Positions 17,430-26,557 are shown, numbered from the stretch's first letter. The stretch: 41,132 nucleotides of DNA from Chitinophagaceae bacterium (GCA_947447465.1 CANFKE010000038.1:1-41132); one strand, 5' to 3'. The notes: generated by a model not told the origin, from the letters alone. Made by a program: numbers and translations.

Positions 17430-18209
17430 ATGACAGATAGAAAACCCGTTATTCTTATATCTAATGATGATGGTATTACCGCACCGGGCATTCGCGCGTT
17501 GGTAGAAGCAGTAAAAGACTTGGGACAGGTAATAGTAGTGGCGCCAGACAGTCCGCAGAGCGGTATGGGGCACGCAATAACCATAGGCAGCCCCCTCAGA
17601 TTGCATAAAGTGGACGTTTTTGAAGGGGTAGAGTCTTGGCAGTGCAGCGGTACTCCTGCAGATTGTGTGAAACTGGCAAAGGATAAGATACTCCACACCA
17701 AGGCCGATCTTTGCCTGAGTGGTATCAATCATGGTGCCAATAACTCGATCAATGTCATTTATTCCGGCACTATGAGCGCCGCTATGGAGGCCGCAATTGA
17801 GGGTATTCCTTCCATAGGTTTCTCTCTTTGCGATTTTAAATTCGATGCTGATTTCACTTTGGCTAAAACAGTAGTGCGCGATATAGTAAAGCGTATGCTG
17901 GCCGAGCCAATGCCCGAACATACTTTGCTCAATGTGAACGTACCTGTAGTTGCCGCTGCCGACTTTAAAGGCATGAAGATCTGCCGGCAGGCTCATGCTA
18001 AATGGGAAGAAGAGTTCGACCACCGCATAGACCCTCGTGGCAAAGATTATTACTGGATGGTCGGTAGCTTCCAGAATATGGACTCCGGTACCGACACAGA
18101 TGTTGCTGCATTGGAAAGTGGCTACGCATCGGTAGTACCCATCAAAATTGACTTCACCGACTATGCTACCAAGACCATGCTGGAAAGCAAGTGGAAGGAT
18201 ATGATCTGA
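17430..18209 (+). CDS. surE: 5'/3'-nucleotidase SurE
   Basis: 259 residues, typical length. SurE removes phosphate from nucleoside monophosphates and is linked to survival in stationary phase. The metal site is ILISNDDGITAPG with Asp13-Asp14; other family motifs are VVVAPDSPQSGMGHAIT-like (IVVAPDSPQSGMGHAIT), CSGTPADCVKLA, LCLSGINHGANNS with the metal-binding Asn, and YSGTMSAAMEAAIEGIPSIG. Cytoplasmic. ATG 17430 is set by the promoter 4 bases upstream. Transcribed alone and ended by the strong hairpin shared with the convergent GH3 gene. Confidence 0.96.
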   Translation: MTDRKPVILISNDDGITAPGIRALVEAVKDLGQVIVVAPDSPQSGMGHAITIGSPLRLHKVDVFEGVESWQCSGTPADCVKLAKDKILHTKADLCLSGINHGANNSINVIYSGTMSAAMEAAIEGIPSIGFSLCDFKFDADFTLAKTVVRDIVKRMLAEPMPEHTLLNVNVPVVAAADFKGMKICRQAHAKWEEEFDHRIDPRGKDYYWMVGSFQNMDSGTDTDVAALESGYASVVPIKIDFTDYATKTMLESKWKDMI

Positions 18210-18215
18210 CTGATA

Positions 18216-18250
18216 TAGCAATGGCACACTTTTAAAGTGTGCCATTGCTA
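18216..18250. terminator. Bidirectional terminator between surE and the GH3 gene
   Basis: TAGCAATGGCACACTTT (18216-18232) and AAAGTGTGCCATTGCTA (18234-18250) are perfectly complementary. The loop is in practice TTTAA. It lies 6 bases after the surE stop and 20 bases beyond the GH3 stop. Confidence 0.8.
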
Positions 18251-18270
18251 ATGTTTAGACTATAATATTT

Positions 18271-19812
18271 TTATCCTATTACCTTGCTATTCTCCAGATA
18301 TGCGGTCCAGTCTTCCAGTTGCTTACCTTTTAATACTCTCGGGAACTTATTCATAGCCCCGTATTTACCTTTGAAACGGAGATAATCTATAAAGGTCTTG
18401 CTCGGCAATATCTCAACGTAGATCTCCTTGAGTGCAGAAGTTCGTTCTACTTCGTAATCATCATTCAGCTTACACAGCGCTTCATCCAATAATGTTTTTA
18501 TCTGTTCAGGATCAGCATTGGCATCGTCGCAACCTATATACCACTTGTGCGCAAAACGGTTGTCTTCAGGAAATCCTGCAACAGTAAACTCACGGATAGT
18601 AAGTCCCAGATGGGTAGAAACGGTCTCTATTGCTCGGTTCATATTGTCAACCGACAAATGCTCGCCACACATGCTCAGGAACTGCTTCGTACGACCCACA
18701 ATGGCTATTTCATATTCCTTAGCGTCTGTAAATTTGATTACATCGCCTATTAGGTACCGCCATGCACCTGAGCAGGTACTCAGCAGAACGGCATATTCGG
18801 TGTCTTCCTTTACCTCATGTACCATTACGGTCTTTGGATTAGGTTTTATGTTCCCATCCTCATCAAAATGGTCGGCTGTAAAAGGTATGAACTCAAAGAA
18901 TATGCCTGCGTTCAGTACCAGCTTGATACCTCCTCCCGGTCTTGCCTGAAAACCAAATGAGCCTTCAGATGCCATATAGGTCTCTATGTAGGTCATCTTC
19001 TTGCCCAATATCCGCTTAAAGCTTTCGCGATACGGGTCCATAGCCACACCTCCGTGTATATACACACTCAGGTTGGGCCATATCTCATGTATGTCTTTTA
19101 CTCCGTGGTGTTTGATCACACGTTCCAACACTATCTGCACCCATGCCGGCACACCACATACTATACCTACATCCCAGTTTTTGGCATTCAGTACTATCAG
19201 TCTTATGCGGTCTTCCCAACGGGTACGTTTAGATATTTTCTGTCCCGGCTTGTAGAGCAGGCTGCTCATCCACTTAGGCATGTTTTTAGCGCTGATGCCG
19301 CTCATATCGCCCTCGTAGTATTCGCCTTTTTCAAACAGTGAGGTCGTGCCGCCCAGCATCAGTATTCCTTTTTCAAAGGCTACCGGTGGTATCTTGTAGT
19401 TGGCCATGCTATACAACTGCTTGAAGCCTACTTTCTTTATCGATTTGATCATATCCTGCGTAACAGGTATATGCTTGCTCGCAGATTCTGATGTGCCCGA
19501 GCTCAGTGCGAAGTATTTTACCTTTCCCGGCCAGCATACATTCTCTTTCCCTTCCTGACACAGATGCCACCACTGGTTGTACATATCATCATAGGTATGT
19601 ACCGGTACTGTATTTCTGAATTTGGTAGCCAGATCTATTTCCTTGCTCAGCATGCTGCCAAAGCCATAGTGCTTGCCGAATAACGTGTATTGTCCCCTGT
19701 CCAGGAGTTGGCGTAATGTATATTTTTGGTAGGTTTCAGGAGTAGCTACCGGCAAATTGAACTTTTTACGTAGTTGTAATGAGCGAGCTATCAGATTACC
19801 TAATATTGCCAT
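18271..19812 (-). CDS. GH3 family acyl-adenylating enzyme (auxin-promoter GH3 homologue)
   Basis: 513 residues. GH3 proteins are ANL-type enzymes that in plants join amino acids to hormones through an acyl-adenylate; bacterial members have no established substrate. Visible motifs: YFALSSGTSESASKHIPVT (nucleotide loop, about residues 100-118), YMASEGSFGFQARPGGG (adenine/YXXXE-type motif) and YLIGDVIKFTD, all in family order, so the enzyme looks intact. Cytoplasmic. The start is ATG 19812 (MAILGNLIARSL); the longer frame begins with a TTG that lies inside the promoter element at 19846-19853. Own promoter, shared terminator. No biosynthetic partner gene is adjacent, so context does not suggest a substrate. 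Confidence 0.88.
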   Translation of the reverse strand: MAILGNLIARSLQLRKKFNLPVATPETYQKYTLRQLLDRGQYTLFGKHYGFGSMLSKEIDLATKFRNTVPVHTYDDMYNQWWHLCQEGKENVCWPGKVKYFALSSGTSESASKHIPVTQDMIKSIKKVGFKQLYSMANYKIPPVAFEKGILMLGGTTSLFEKGEYYEGDMSGISAKNMPKWMSSLLYKPGQKISKRTRWEDRIRLIVLNAKNWDVGIVCGVPAWVQIVLERVIKHHGVKDIHEIWPNLSVYIHGGVAMDPYRESFKRILGKKMTYIETYMASEGSFGFQARPGGGIKLVLNAGIFFEFIPFTADHFDEDGNIKPNPKTVMVHEVKEDTEYAVLLSTCSGAWRYLIGDVIKFTDAKEYEIAIVGRTKQFLSMCGEHLSVDNMNRAIETVSTHLGLTIREFTVAGFPEDNRFAHKWYIGCDDANADPEQIKTLLDEALCKLNDDYEVERTSALKEIYVEILPSKTFIDYLRFKGKYGAMNKFPRVLKGKQLEDWTAYLENSKVIG

Positions 19813-19845
19813 TGATGCTGTAATTGTACTTGAAAAGTGAAACCG

Positions 19846-19853
19846 CAAAAGTA
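19846..19853 (-). promoter_or_regulatory. -7 element TACTTTTG of the GH3 gene
   Basis: Perfect TAnnTTTG on the minus strand, 33 bases before ATG 19812, so this gene has a leader of about 26 bases, unlike the leaderless-type genes nearby. Confidence 0.6.
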
Positions 19854-19992
19854 TAAAATTACTGTGTTAATATTCTGATAAGGATTTAATATAGCTTTTG
19901 TCTATATGATTGGTAGGGTATTAGTTGTTCTGATAATGTTAATTCAGCCTGCCGGATGGCTTTATCTTATGGTATTTTACTAATTTGCTGCC

Positions 19993-20589
19993 ATGTTACG
20001 CAATACTCTTATAGCTGCATTTGTATTTTGTCAGGCCATTGCCTACGGACAACAAAAGGAGTCTGCCGCTCGTATGCCGGTGGAAAAGATCAATTATGAG
20101 GCCATAGGCTCACCTATGCCGGCTATGCTGTTGGTCACCAATGATACTGTAGCTGATGTCAAGACGAAGGGAAGAAAGCATAAGAAGCAGGAGGATTTTA
20201 CTTTGTCCCCTTACCGTACTAAGATGTACACAGATCAGCACTTTAATAATAATGCCAATCTGATTGTCATGATGTTCAATCCTACATGCGGACATTGCGA
20301 AGATCAGACTGAACGTTTCATAAAAAGCATCGACCTCTTCAAAAATTCTAAGTTGATACTTATGGCCAATCTGGGTATGAAGGGTTATCTGCCCAACTTT
20401 GCCACTAACCACCATATTGCACAGTATGCCAACATCATTACGTTGGGTTCAGACAGTACAGATTTTATCAAGAATACGTTTTTGTATCAGGCCCTGCCAC
20501 AGATTAATATTTATAGTGCAGACCGCAAATTGTTGAAGACCTATACCGGTACAGTACCAATGGATAGTCTTGCACAATACATTCAATAA
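19993..20589 (+). CDS. Secreted thioredoxin-like protein, CGHC (tandem copy 1)
   Basis: 198 residues. Signal peptide 1-20 ending AYGQ. The thioredoxin fold is shown by LIVMMFNPTCGHCEDQ with Cys99 and Cys102, and by ALPQINIYSADRKLLKTYTG, which holds the cis-Pro loop. Unlike copy 2 it has a basic insertion TKGRKHKKQED (about residues 58-68). It should act in the periplasm as a thiol-disulfide protein, possibly TlpA/ResA-like; CGHC is the motif of protein disulfide isomerases. A -7-like TAATTTG ends 5 bases before ATG 19993. It is 22 bases upstream of copy 2 and surely cotranscribed. Confidence 0.82.
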   Translation: MLRNTLIAAFVFCQAIAYGQQKESAARMPVEKINYEAIGSPMPAMLLVTNDTVADVKTKGRKHKKQEDFTLSPYRTKMYTDQHFNNNANLIVMMFNPTCGHCEDQTERFIKSIDLFKNSKLILMANLGMKGYLPNFATNHHIAQYANIITLGSDSTDFIKNTFLYQALPQINIYSADRKLLKTYTGTVPMDSLAQYIQ

Positions 20590-20611
20590 GCAGTCGTCTA
20601 ACCGACCATCT

Positions 20612-21145
20612 ATGTATAAACATTTACTGGCTATTGGCTTTCTCTTGTGTGGGGTATATGCATCTGCACAAGTAAAGGATAGCATTAGCCATAACAAGGT
20701 CATTAATACCATAGACTATGAGCAGATAGGCAGCCCCATGCCGTTGCTCAGGTTGGTCACGGTGGATAGTATTGCCAGAGTATATACTAATAAGGATGTG
20801 AGCAACAAAGCCAATCTGCTCGTCATGATGTTCAACCCATTATGCGGACACTGCGAAGATCAGGCGGAATTGTTGGTGAAGAATATGGATGTGTTCAAAA
20901 GGTCTAAGCTGGTAATGATGGTTGCGCCGGATATGAAGGCTTATTTACCTAATTTCTGCAACTCATTTCATTTGAATGATCATCCTCGTACAATAAAAGT
21001 AGGAGTGGATAGTAGCGGGTTTATCAAGAATGCATTCCTGTATCGCGCATTACCACAGATCAATATTTACAACAGCGATAGAAAACTCATTAAAACTTAC
21101 TGCGGGGGTATTTCGATAGATTCCCTGATGCAGTATATTCAATAA
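20612..21145 (+). CDS. Secreted thioredoxin-like protein, CGHC (tandem copy 2)
   Basis: 177 residues from ATG 20612 (MYKHLLAIGFLLCG), chosen because it begins a signal peptide ending ASAQ; an upstream in-frame ATG at 20570 would overlap copy 1 and spoil the signal. The active site is LLVMMFNPLCGHCEDQ with Cys78 and Cys81. It matches copy 1 along most of its length (DYEQIGSPMP versus NYEAIGSPMP; FIKNAFLYRALPQINIY versus FIKNTFLYQALPQINIY), so the pair arose by tandem duplication. Periplasmic redox role inferred. The last codons form the left arm of the transcription terminator. Confidence 0.82.
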   Translation: MYKHLLAIGFLLCGVYASAQVKDSISHNKVINTIDYEQIGSPMPLLRLVTVDSIARVYTNKDVSNKANLLVMMFNPLCGHCEDQAELLVKNMDVFKRSKLVMMVAPDMKAYLPNFCNSFHLNDHPRTIKVGVDSSGFIKNAFLYRALPQINIYNSDRKLIKTYCGGISIDSLMQYIQ

Positions 21146-21164
21146 TGCATCAGGGAAATTTTTT
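21121..21164 (+). terminator. Terminator whose left arm is inside the coding sequence
   Basis: TTCCCTGATGCA (21121-21132, in the last codons of thioredoxin copy 2) pairs perfectly with TGCATCAGGGAA (21146-21157), followed by ATTTTTT. The 13-base loop contains the stop codon. Confidence 0.85.
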
Positions 21165-21184
21165 ATAAGGTATTGGGGTAGGGC

Positions 21185-21649
21185 TTATGCCAGTGCTTCT
21201 TTGCTCTTCACATAAGATCTCACCTTGCGCACATAGTCAAAGTAGCCATTCTGCATCCTTACCCAGAAGGTAATGAATATGGCCAGTCCCAATCCGCCTA
21301 CTATGTAGGTGAACATAAGCTCATTGGCATAATACAATACTCCCGCAACGATAAATATGATAGCACAGGTGATCAAAACCAGTTGCGGAACGCCCTGATC
21401 AAATTTGCGCATTTCTGACTTGATCAGCACATTGGTCTTATCGCCATTCTCTTTGAACCGAACCCAGGTGATAGGCAGGGTCTTTATGGCTTCTTCTTGC
21501 TCCGCATGCGGAATGATACTCAGCGCTTCTTCATCTTCCATCACCTCAAAATCCAGATTGTGGATCTTTACATGTTTACCGATAAGGCGACGTTTAAGGT
21601 CTTCTCTTGAAAGTGAAGATTGGTAGGAAAAGGAACGTGTAAAAAACAT
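21185..21649 (-). CDS. Two-helix membrane protein, unknown
   Basis: 154 residues. No family is recognised. The N-terminal ~85 residues are soluble (SSLSREDLKRRLIGKHVKI, FEVMEDEEALSIIPHAEQEE) and read like a small alpha-beta domain; two hydrophobic segments follow, QLVLITCAIIFIVAGVLYYA (about 89-108) and TYIVGGLGLAIFITFWVRM (about 114-132), then a basic tail. This order suggests an inner-membrane protein with a cytoplasmic N-terminal domain. No clear -7 element directly precedes ATG 21649. It is convergent with the thioredoxin pair, with 39 bases between stops. Confidence 0.65.
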   Translation of the reverse strand: MFFTRSFSYQSSLSREDLKRRLIGKHVKIHNLDFEVMEDEEALSIIPHAEQEEAIKTLPITWVRFKENGDKTNVLIKSEMRKFDQGVPQLVLITCAIIFIVAGVLYYANELMFTYIVGGLGLAIFITFWVRMQNGYFDYVRKVRSYVKSKEALA

Positions 21650-22012
21650 ACGCTTAGCTTTTAAACGGTTAAGAACTAAATTATATGAAAGGTAACGAAT
21701 ATTTGGACAAATTCAAATGTTTATATCCGTAAATTTAATACTCCAAAAATCGAGCCAAACTTGCTTCTGGTTTGCGATACGTGTTATTAATTTTTATTCT
21801 TAAACGTCATTTTTTGCCTTATATTATGTTCGTAATAGCGTTAATGATATTTTAACTTCTTGAATGCAATGGGGTTAGGCTGACCTTTTTATTGCACTAA
21901 GACGGGGGTATGTATATAGACTGGCAGAAATAAAAAATGTCATAGGGCAGAGCCGCTATGACATTTTCATTTGGTCAGATCAGTTATTGCGCTGATAGTA
22001 GTTGACTACTTT
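21650..22012. other. Spacer downstream of the DUF4175 gene
   Basis: No gene is visible in 363 bases. The only structured element is the hairpin at 21934-21967. 21700-21860 is A/T-rich without repeats. Confidence 0.5.
21934..21967 (-). terminator. Terminator after the DUF4175 gene
   Basis: AAAATGTCATAG (21934-21945) pairs with CTATGACATTTT (21956-21967); the inner GGC/GCC can add three pairs. On the minus strand it starts 45 bases past the stop and is followed by TTATTTC after the T-rich arm. Confidence 0.75.
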
Positions 22013-25000
22013 TTACTTATTACCGATGATGTGGAAATAGTTCTCCACCATGTTCTTGTAGTAGGGTTTCAATTGTGGCGGAACGGTCTTATAAAGATCC
22101 AGCATCTGCTGCTGGTCAGTAAGATATTTCTGCAACATAGGTGGAATAGGGCGGCTTATTTCTTTTGCGCTTTCCGAGCTGCGTTTGTCATCCTGTTCCT
22201 GATCTCTCACTGCCTTTTCTACCTCCAGTAGCCGGGTCAGTATCTCTCGCTGGCGTTGTATCATTTCAGCGGTCAGTCTGCGGTTCACAATGTCTGTCTC
22301 ATTCTTGTCCATCTTCTGCTCCAGCTCTCTCAGTGTTTTGCTGTTGCCATTCTGTCCTTTACTGTTCAGCAGGCTGCTTAGCTCCTGTATCTTACGGCGT
22401 ATGGCCGCTTGCTGTTCCGCAAGTCTTGCCAGTTGTTCCGAATTGCCGTATTCGCCATCATTCTCGCCATTGCCGCTGCCGCCACCTTGTCCATTATTGC
22501 CTTCCTGTCCGGGTTGTTTCTCGCCCGGCTTTTGGCCTGGTTTATCTCCCGGTTTGTCGCCCGGCTTTTGCCCCGGTTTGTTACCCGGTTTATTGGCCTG
22601 GCTGCGCTGCATTTGTTGCATAGCGTCTCCCAGCTTTTCCTGTTGGGTAATGATGTCCTTCATCTGGTCGCCGGGTCCCGGCTTTGGTTTCTTACCGCCG
22701 GGTTTCATGCATTTACCCTCGCCGCCTTCCTGGTCCTGTTGTTGCATCAGGTTCGACAGCATTTCATTCAGTAACAACGCCAGATCATTGGTCTTCGTCA
22801 TTACATACTGTTGGTTCATCAGCGCGCCACCCACATTTCTGTTTTCCAATGCGTCAACAGACAGTTGCATATAATGTTCCAGATCGGTAGTATTCTTGTT
22901 GATAAGGGCAGGTAACTTTTCATTACGCTTGCTCAGCGCGAAAAGACTGTCTTTTATCATCATAGAATTGCGCAGCAACCTATGTTGTTCTTCCTGATTC
23001 TCTACATAGGCCTGACTAGATGTGGATGTACGTTTTACATCCCCCATCAACGTTTCCTGATCGAACGAAAGGCGGATGAGGTTGCTCAGCAATTGTCTCG
23101 TAGCTCGTATGTCTATGTCCAATTGCTCTGCATCCATGCTCTCAGACCCTTTGCGCATGGCCTGTGCCATTTCCTGTAGTTTCTTAGCAGCGCTTTTCTG
23201 AGACTTTCCGGCCTTCTTATTATCCTTTTTGTCCAGCTCCTGCTCACTCTGCTCCATCTCTTTCTTCGCATCTTCGGCCTTCTTCTCTGCATCATTCAGC
23301 CAGTCTTCTTTCTTCGTTTTCTCAGCCAGCTTTTCTATCTCCTTCATGTCCTCCTTCATCGTCTTGTCCAGTTCCTTCTTCAGGGCTTCCTGGTCTTTCT
23401 TCAGTTGGTCGGTCTCTTTTTTCGCACCCTCGGTCTCTTTACTTAGTTGTTCTTCCTTTTTGGCCAGCTCATCTACTTTATTGGCCATATCCTCCATCTT
23501 CATCTGCTGCTCCAGTTTGGCCATCAACTCCTGCATACGCTGCATGTCCATGTTGAAGAGTTTATTCTCCTGCTGCATTTGCTTCATGGCATCTACTGCC
23601 TGATCCTTATTTAGCTTCTGCATCATCTCCTGCAGCTTCTTCAGTTGTTCCTGCAGTTCTTTGTTCAGCAGGTTGTTCATCTGCTCCTGCAGGGCTTTCT
23701 GTTTTTCTTTTACCTCGTCACTATATTTCTTTTGCTCACTCTGCTGTATCTGCTCTTCAAATTTTTGCTTTACATTTTCCAGTTGCGTCTTCAGGTTTTC
23801 CTGCTTTTTCAGCATTTCCTGCAGATCTTGCTGTTGCTCCCAGTCCATTTTATCGCTCTGCAGCATCTTGCTCTGCATGTCTTTATAGTCGCTCTGCATC
23901 TGCTTGGTCTGCTGTGCACTTTGGCTCAGACCCGAGCTGATGGCTTTCGAGTTCTCATTGATCGCTGAATCCAGTTGCTTGGCATCAAATGCCTGATAGC
24001 TCATGACTTCACTTCTGGTCGATTTGCTGCCATGTACGCCATCATTGTCCCATGCTTCTATAAAATAGGTCACCTTTTGTCCGGGTTGCAGGTTCAGGCT
24101 GTTCACATCAAAGTATTGTTCAAATGCGGTGAGTGCTCCCTGATTGATCTTCAAAGGAATACTCTTTTTGACCAGGCTCTTTTTATCTGCCGTCACTTCA
24201 TAGTTAAATGTGGCATGGGTAATGGCATAGTCATCGCCTGCTGTGCCGGTTATCAGTATCTGTTTGCCGGTTACGGTATCGCGCACCTGCTGTGTCTGTA
24301 TCACAGGGTATTGGTCCGGAATTACCTGCACCTGATATCTGTAGCTGTCAGCAACAACACTTTGCTTGTTTCTGAGGGTTATGGTATAGGCTGTATCGCT
24401 CATAAAGCGGTACTTGAAGCCATACATGTCTTCATTATTGTTCAGTGTCACCGGTGTGCCATCTTCTCCGAATCTTATACTCGCGGCATCAGTATGCTCG
24501 GTAAACAATGCCCAGGTCACTGTAGTGCCCACGGGTAATACCATATCGCCGAGACTGTTGCGCACTTCATTCTTCTTGCCAACATACGCAGGATAGTTGA
24601 TCTCTACTTTAAATGACTTCAGTACAGGTCGCTGTGCTACCTTCAGTGTATATTCTGCAGAATAAAATCCGGCAGCGTATATCCTGAACTTCACTTCTGC
24701 AGTCGGATTTTTGAACGTGTATTGGAATGTATGGTTTTCCAGCGGTTGCATCTGCACTCGTTCGCCGGCTATCGCTACCGATGCCTCTGCTGGTAAGGTA
24801 TTGCCCTTCATTTCAACGGTAAGCAAAAAGTCCGTATTGCGGGTAGCGGTAAGGTTAGTGTTTTTGATGATGAACTGAAAGGGGGCCGGTTTCTCAAACG
24901 CCTTAGTAGGCTGCAACAGTCGGGTAGAGGCTTCTGTAAATACATTTGGGGCGGCTACCAACAGGAATACACCTATCAATAGCAGTGGCAATAAAAATGG

Positions 25001-25468
25001 CAGGTATCTTTTGTTTTTAGACAGGTCTATGGCCGACGACATAGGCACCAATGATATCTGGCTGATCTTCTGGTTGATGCTCGCTTCTGCCAGTTCGCGG
25101 CTTTCAGAATGGGCTACCTGGCTCTTCAGTTGCAGTATGTTCAGCAATTTGTCACTCACTTCGGTAAAGTGATTGCCTATGATCTCCGCCGCCTGTTCAT
25201 GACTGATGACCTTTCCCAGCCGGGCCATTTTACTCAGTGGTATGATCACCCATGCTACAAGTGATGTGCCGCCCAGTAATACGAACATAGATACAATACC
25301 TACACGCACATTTACCGGCAGGTATAGATAATACTCTCCCACAGTTACCAGAAGCACATAAAAAAGCAGGCAACTGAGAAAGACCAATGTTCCTCTTAGT
25401 ACCTTATTAGCATAATATTTTCGGATAAATGCATCCAGACTGCCTATCAGCCACTCGTAATTGTTCAT
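22013..25468 (-). CDS. DUF4175 membrane protein with long coiled coil and KPG repeats
   Basis: 1151 residues. Three N-terminal membrane helices (about 24-46, 57-80 and 153-172) precede an extracytoplasmic beta-rich region (about 185-490) with phrases such as VEINYPAYVGKKNEVRN typical of DUF4175. Residues about 493-773 form a very long Gln/Lys/Glu coiled coil (many MQ, EQ and KK runs). After a helical stretch, residues about 955-986 contain six KPG[NQDE] tetrads. The family is common in Bacteroidota; its role is unknown, but the architecture suggests a periplasm-spanning structural protein. Single gene with its own terminator. ATG 25468 gives MNNYEWLIGSLDAF; the promoter is not obvious (weak TATATTGC). 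Confidence 0.82.
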   Translation of the reverse strand: MNNYEWLIGSLDAFIRKYYANKVLRGTLVFLSCLLFYVLLVTVGEYYLYLPVNVRVGIVSMFVLLGGTSLVAWVIIPLSKMARLGKVISHEQAAEIIGNHFTEVSDKLLNILQLKSQVAHSESRELAEASINQKISQISLVPMSSAIDLSKNKRYLPFLLPLLLIGVFLLVAAPNVFTEASTRLLQPTKAFEKPAPFQFIIKNTNLTATRNTDFLLTVEMKGNTLPAEASVAIAGERVQMQPLENHTFQYTFKNPTAEVKFRIYAAGFYSAEYTLKVAQRPVLKSFKVEINYPAYVGKKNEVRNSLGDMVLPVGTTVTWALFTEHTDAASIRFGEDGTPVTLNNNEDMYGFKYRFMSDTAYTITLRNKQSVVADSYRYQVQVIPDQYPVIQTQQVRDTVTGKQILITGTAGDDYAITHATFNYEVTADKKSLVKKSIPLKINQGALTAFEQYFDVNSLNLQPGQKVTYFIEAWDNDGVHGSKSTRSEVMSYQAFDAKQLDSAINENSKAISSGLSQSAQQTKQMQSDYKDMQSKMLQSDKMDWEQQQDLQEMLKKQENLKTQLENVKQKFEEQIQQSEQKKYSDEVKEKQKALQEQMNNLLNKELQEQLKKLQEMMQKLNKDQAVDAMKQMQQENKLFNMDMQRMQELMAKLEQQMKMEDMANKVDELAKKEEQLSKETEGAKKETDQLKKDQEALKKELDKTMKEDMKEIEKLAEKTKKEDWLNDAEKKAEDAKKEMEQSEQELDKKDNKKAGKSQKSAAKKLQEMAQAMRKGSESMDAEQLDIDIRATRQLLSNLIRLSFDQETLMGDVKRTSTSSQAYVENQEEQHRLLRNSMMIKDSLFALSKRNEKLPALINKNTTDLEHYMQLSVDALENRNVGGALMNQQYVMTKTNDLALLLNEMLSNLMQQQDQEGGEGKCMKPGGKKPKPGPGDQMKDIITQQEKLGDAMQQMQRSQANKPGNKPGQKPGDKPGDKPGQKPGEKQPGQEGNNGQGGGSGNGENDGEYGNSEQLARLAEQQAAIRRKIQELSSLLNSKGQNGNSKTLRELEQKMDKNETDIVNRRLTAEMIQRQREILTRLLEVEKAVRDQEQDDKRSSESAKEISRPIPPMLQKYLTDQQQMLDLYKTVPPQLKPYYKNMVENYFHIIGNK

Positions 25469-25681
25469 AGAATACCCTCGCTATGCAATATAGTCGATTA
25501 TTTTGTGAGGGAATGGTTAAAAAGACCACTCTTTTTCCGCTGAAACAGTATTGGTGTGGGTATGTGGGTAAATTGTGGAATAATTGACGATGTGAGACAT
25601 TTTTTGATCGGCATGATTATATGCGCTCAATTTGTCTGCATGTCATGTATGGGTAATTGTTGAATTCGTTTTGTAGCTATA

Positions 25682-25879
25682 CTATTGACCTACTTTCCCG
25701 CTTTTCTTCATTTCCTCCAGCTTGTGGAGTTCGCGGGCTTTAATAGTGACTACCTTACCATCTACAGAAAGTACAAAACTCTGGTCGTGCTTGATCTTGT
25801 AGGCCACAAGACGCTCCCATGAAAGCTTTAATCCTTCAAGTATCTTACGCTCCATTTCTTTTATCTTATCGTCACTCAT
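25682..25879 (-). CDS. 65-residue protein coupled to the zeta-like kinase; possible antitoxin
   Basis: 65 residues, no recognised family. Residues 1-30 are a charged helix (MSDDKIKEMERKILEGLKLS), the middle is a short beta hairpin (SFVLSVDGKVVTIKAREL), the end a basic helix. It has no signal or membrane segment. Its ATG overlaps the stop of the zeta-like gene in an ATGA, so the two are translated together at a set ratio. Small size and coupling make it the natural partner of the kinase, as an antitoxin or adaptor, but in the classical epsilon-zeta pair the antitoxin gene comes first, so the order here is reversed. Function is inference only. Confidence 0.65.
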   Translation of the reverse strand: MSDDKIKEMERKILEGLKLSWERLVAYKIKHDQSFVLSVDGKVVTIKARELHKLEEMKKSGKVGQ

Positions 25880-26454
25880 TTTGATGCGGCAATTATGCTT
25901 TTTAAAAGAAACTCGTCACGAACTTCGGGCTCTGAACCTTGCTTCTGACTCATTACAAAGGTACATGTTCCGTGAGAATTATCAAACAACAGGGTTTTTT
26001 CGCACAGTGGCATATATAAACTAAAAAGATTTTTCAGCCCCCTGCTATACCGCCGTTTTACAACATCATCAGGGATATTATGTCCTCCTTCGTTAACTCT
26101 TGCTTTTACACGGTCTATTGCCATATCGGGACTTTCCAACCAGAAAAATAGTAATGTTACAAAATAACCTTTTCGTTGTGCTTCTTTAATTCTACTTGTG
26201 TAAGAACGCGTAGAAAGGGTGGTCTCTAATGCAAAATCAATACCTCTTTCTAATAATTCATCTACTCTGTGCAGCATTATTTTACCAGCCTCAATGGCCG
26301 CCAGTTCTGGCTGAAATGGTGATAGTCCTCGTGCTATCTCATCAGCATTAATAAATTCTCTGCAATTCAATATCTCTGGTAAGATGGTAAAGCTGGCCGT
26401 TGTTTTTCCGGCCCCATTACATCCTGCTATGATATATAAATTTTTATCGGGCAT
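25876..26454 (-). CDS. Zeta-toxin-like P-loop kinase (COG4185 type)
   Basis: 192 residues. Walker A is GCNGAGKTT (11-19); FINADEIARGLSP (about 35-47), FALETTLSTRSY with Glu77, and VNEGGHNIPDDVVKRRYSRG (120-139) match the zeta-toxin/COG4185 pattern. Classical zeta toxins phosphorylate UDP-N-acetylglucosamine and block wall synthesis; many chromosomal COG4185 proteins are of unknown substrate. All ATP-site residues I can check are present, so it looks active. ATG 26454 is preferred over 26463 because a -7-like AACATTTG ends only one base before the latter. It is followed with an ATGA overlap by the 65-residue gene and lies 104 bases downstream of the LRR kinase. Confidence 0.82.
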   Translation of the reverse strand: MPDKNLYIIAGCNGAGKTTASFTILPEILNCREFINADEIARGLSPFQPELAAIEAGKIMLHRVDELLERGIDFALETTLSTRSYTSRIKEAQRKGYFVTLLFFWLESPDMAIDRVKARVNEGGHNIPDDVVKRRYSRGLKNLFSLYMPLCEKTLLFDNSHGTCTFVMSQKQGSEPEVRDEFLLKSIIAASK

Positions 26455-26557
26455 TATCAGCATACAAATGTTACTGCTAAGTTCAAGAATTAACTTGTAC
26501 TAGAATATCAGAGAGCAATTTTTTCTGCAAATGATATTATTGCTGAAGATACTCACT

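Noticed and set aside
17355..18245. 296-codon open frame on the minus strand
   Set aside because: It is antisense to surE, which has all family motifs; the translation is Cys/His/Tyr-rich and unlike a protein.
23229..23968. Ser/Phe/Cys- and Leu/Phe-rich open frames opposite the DUF4175 coiled coil
   Set aside because: Low-complexity reverse of Gln/Lys/Glu codons; shadows of the real gene.
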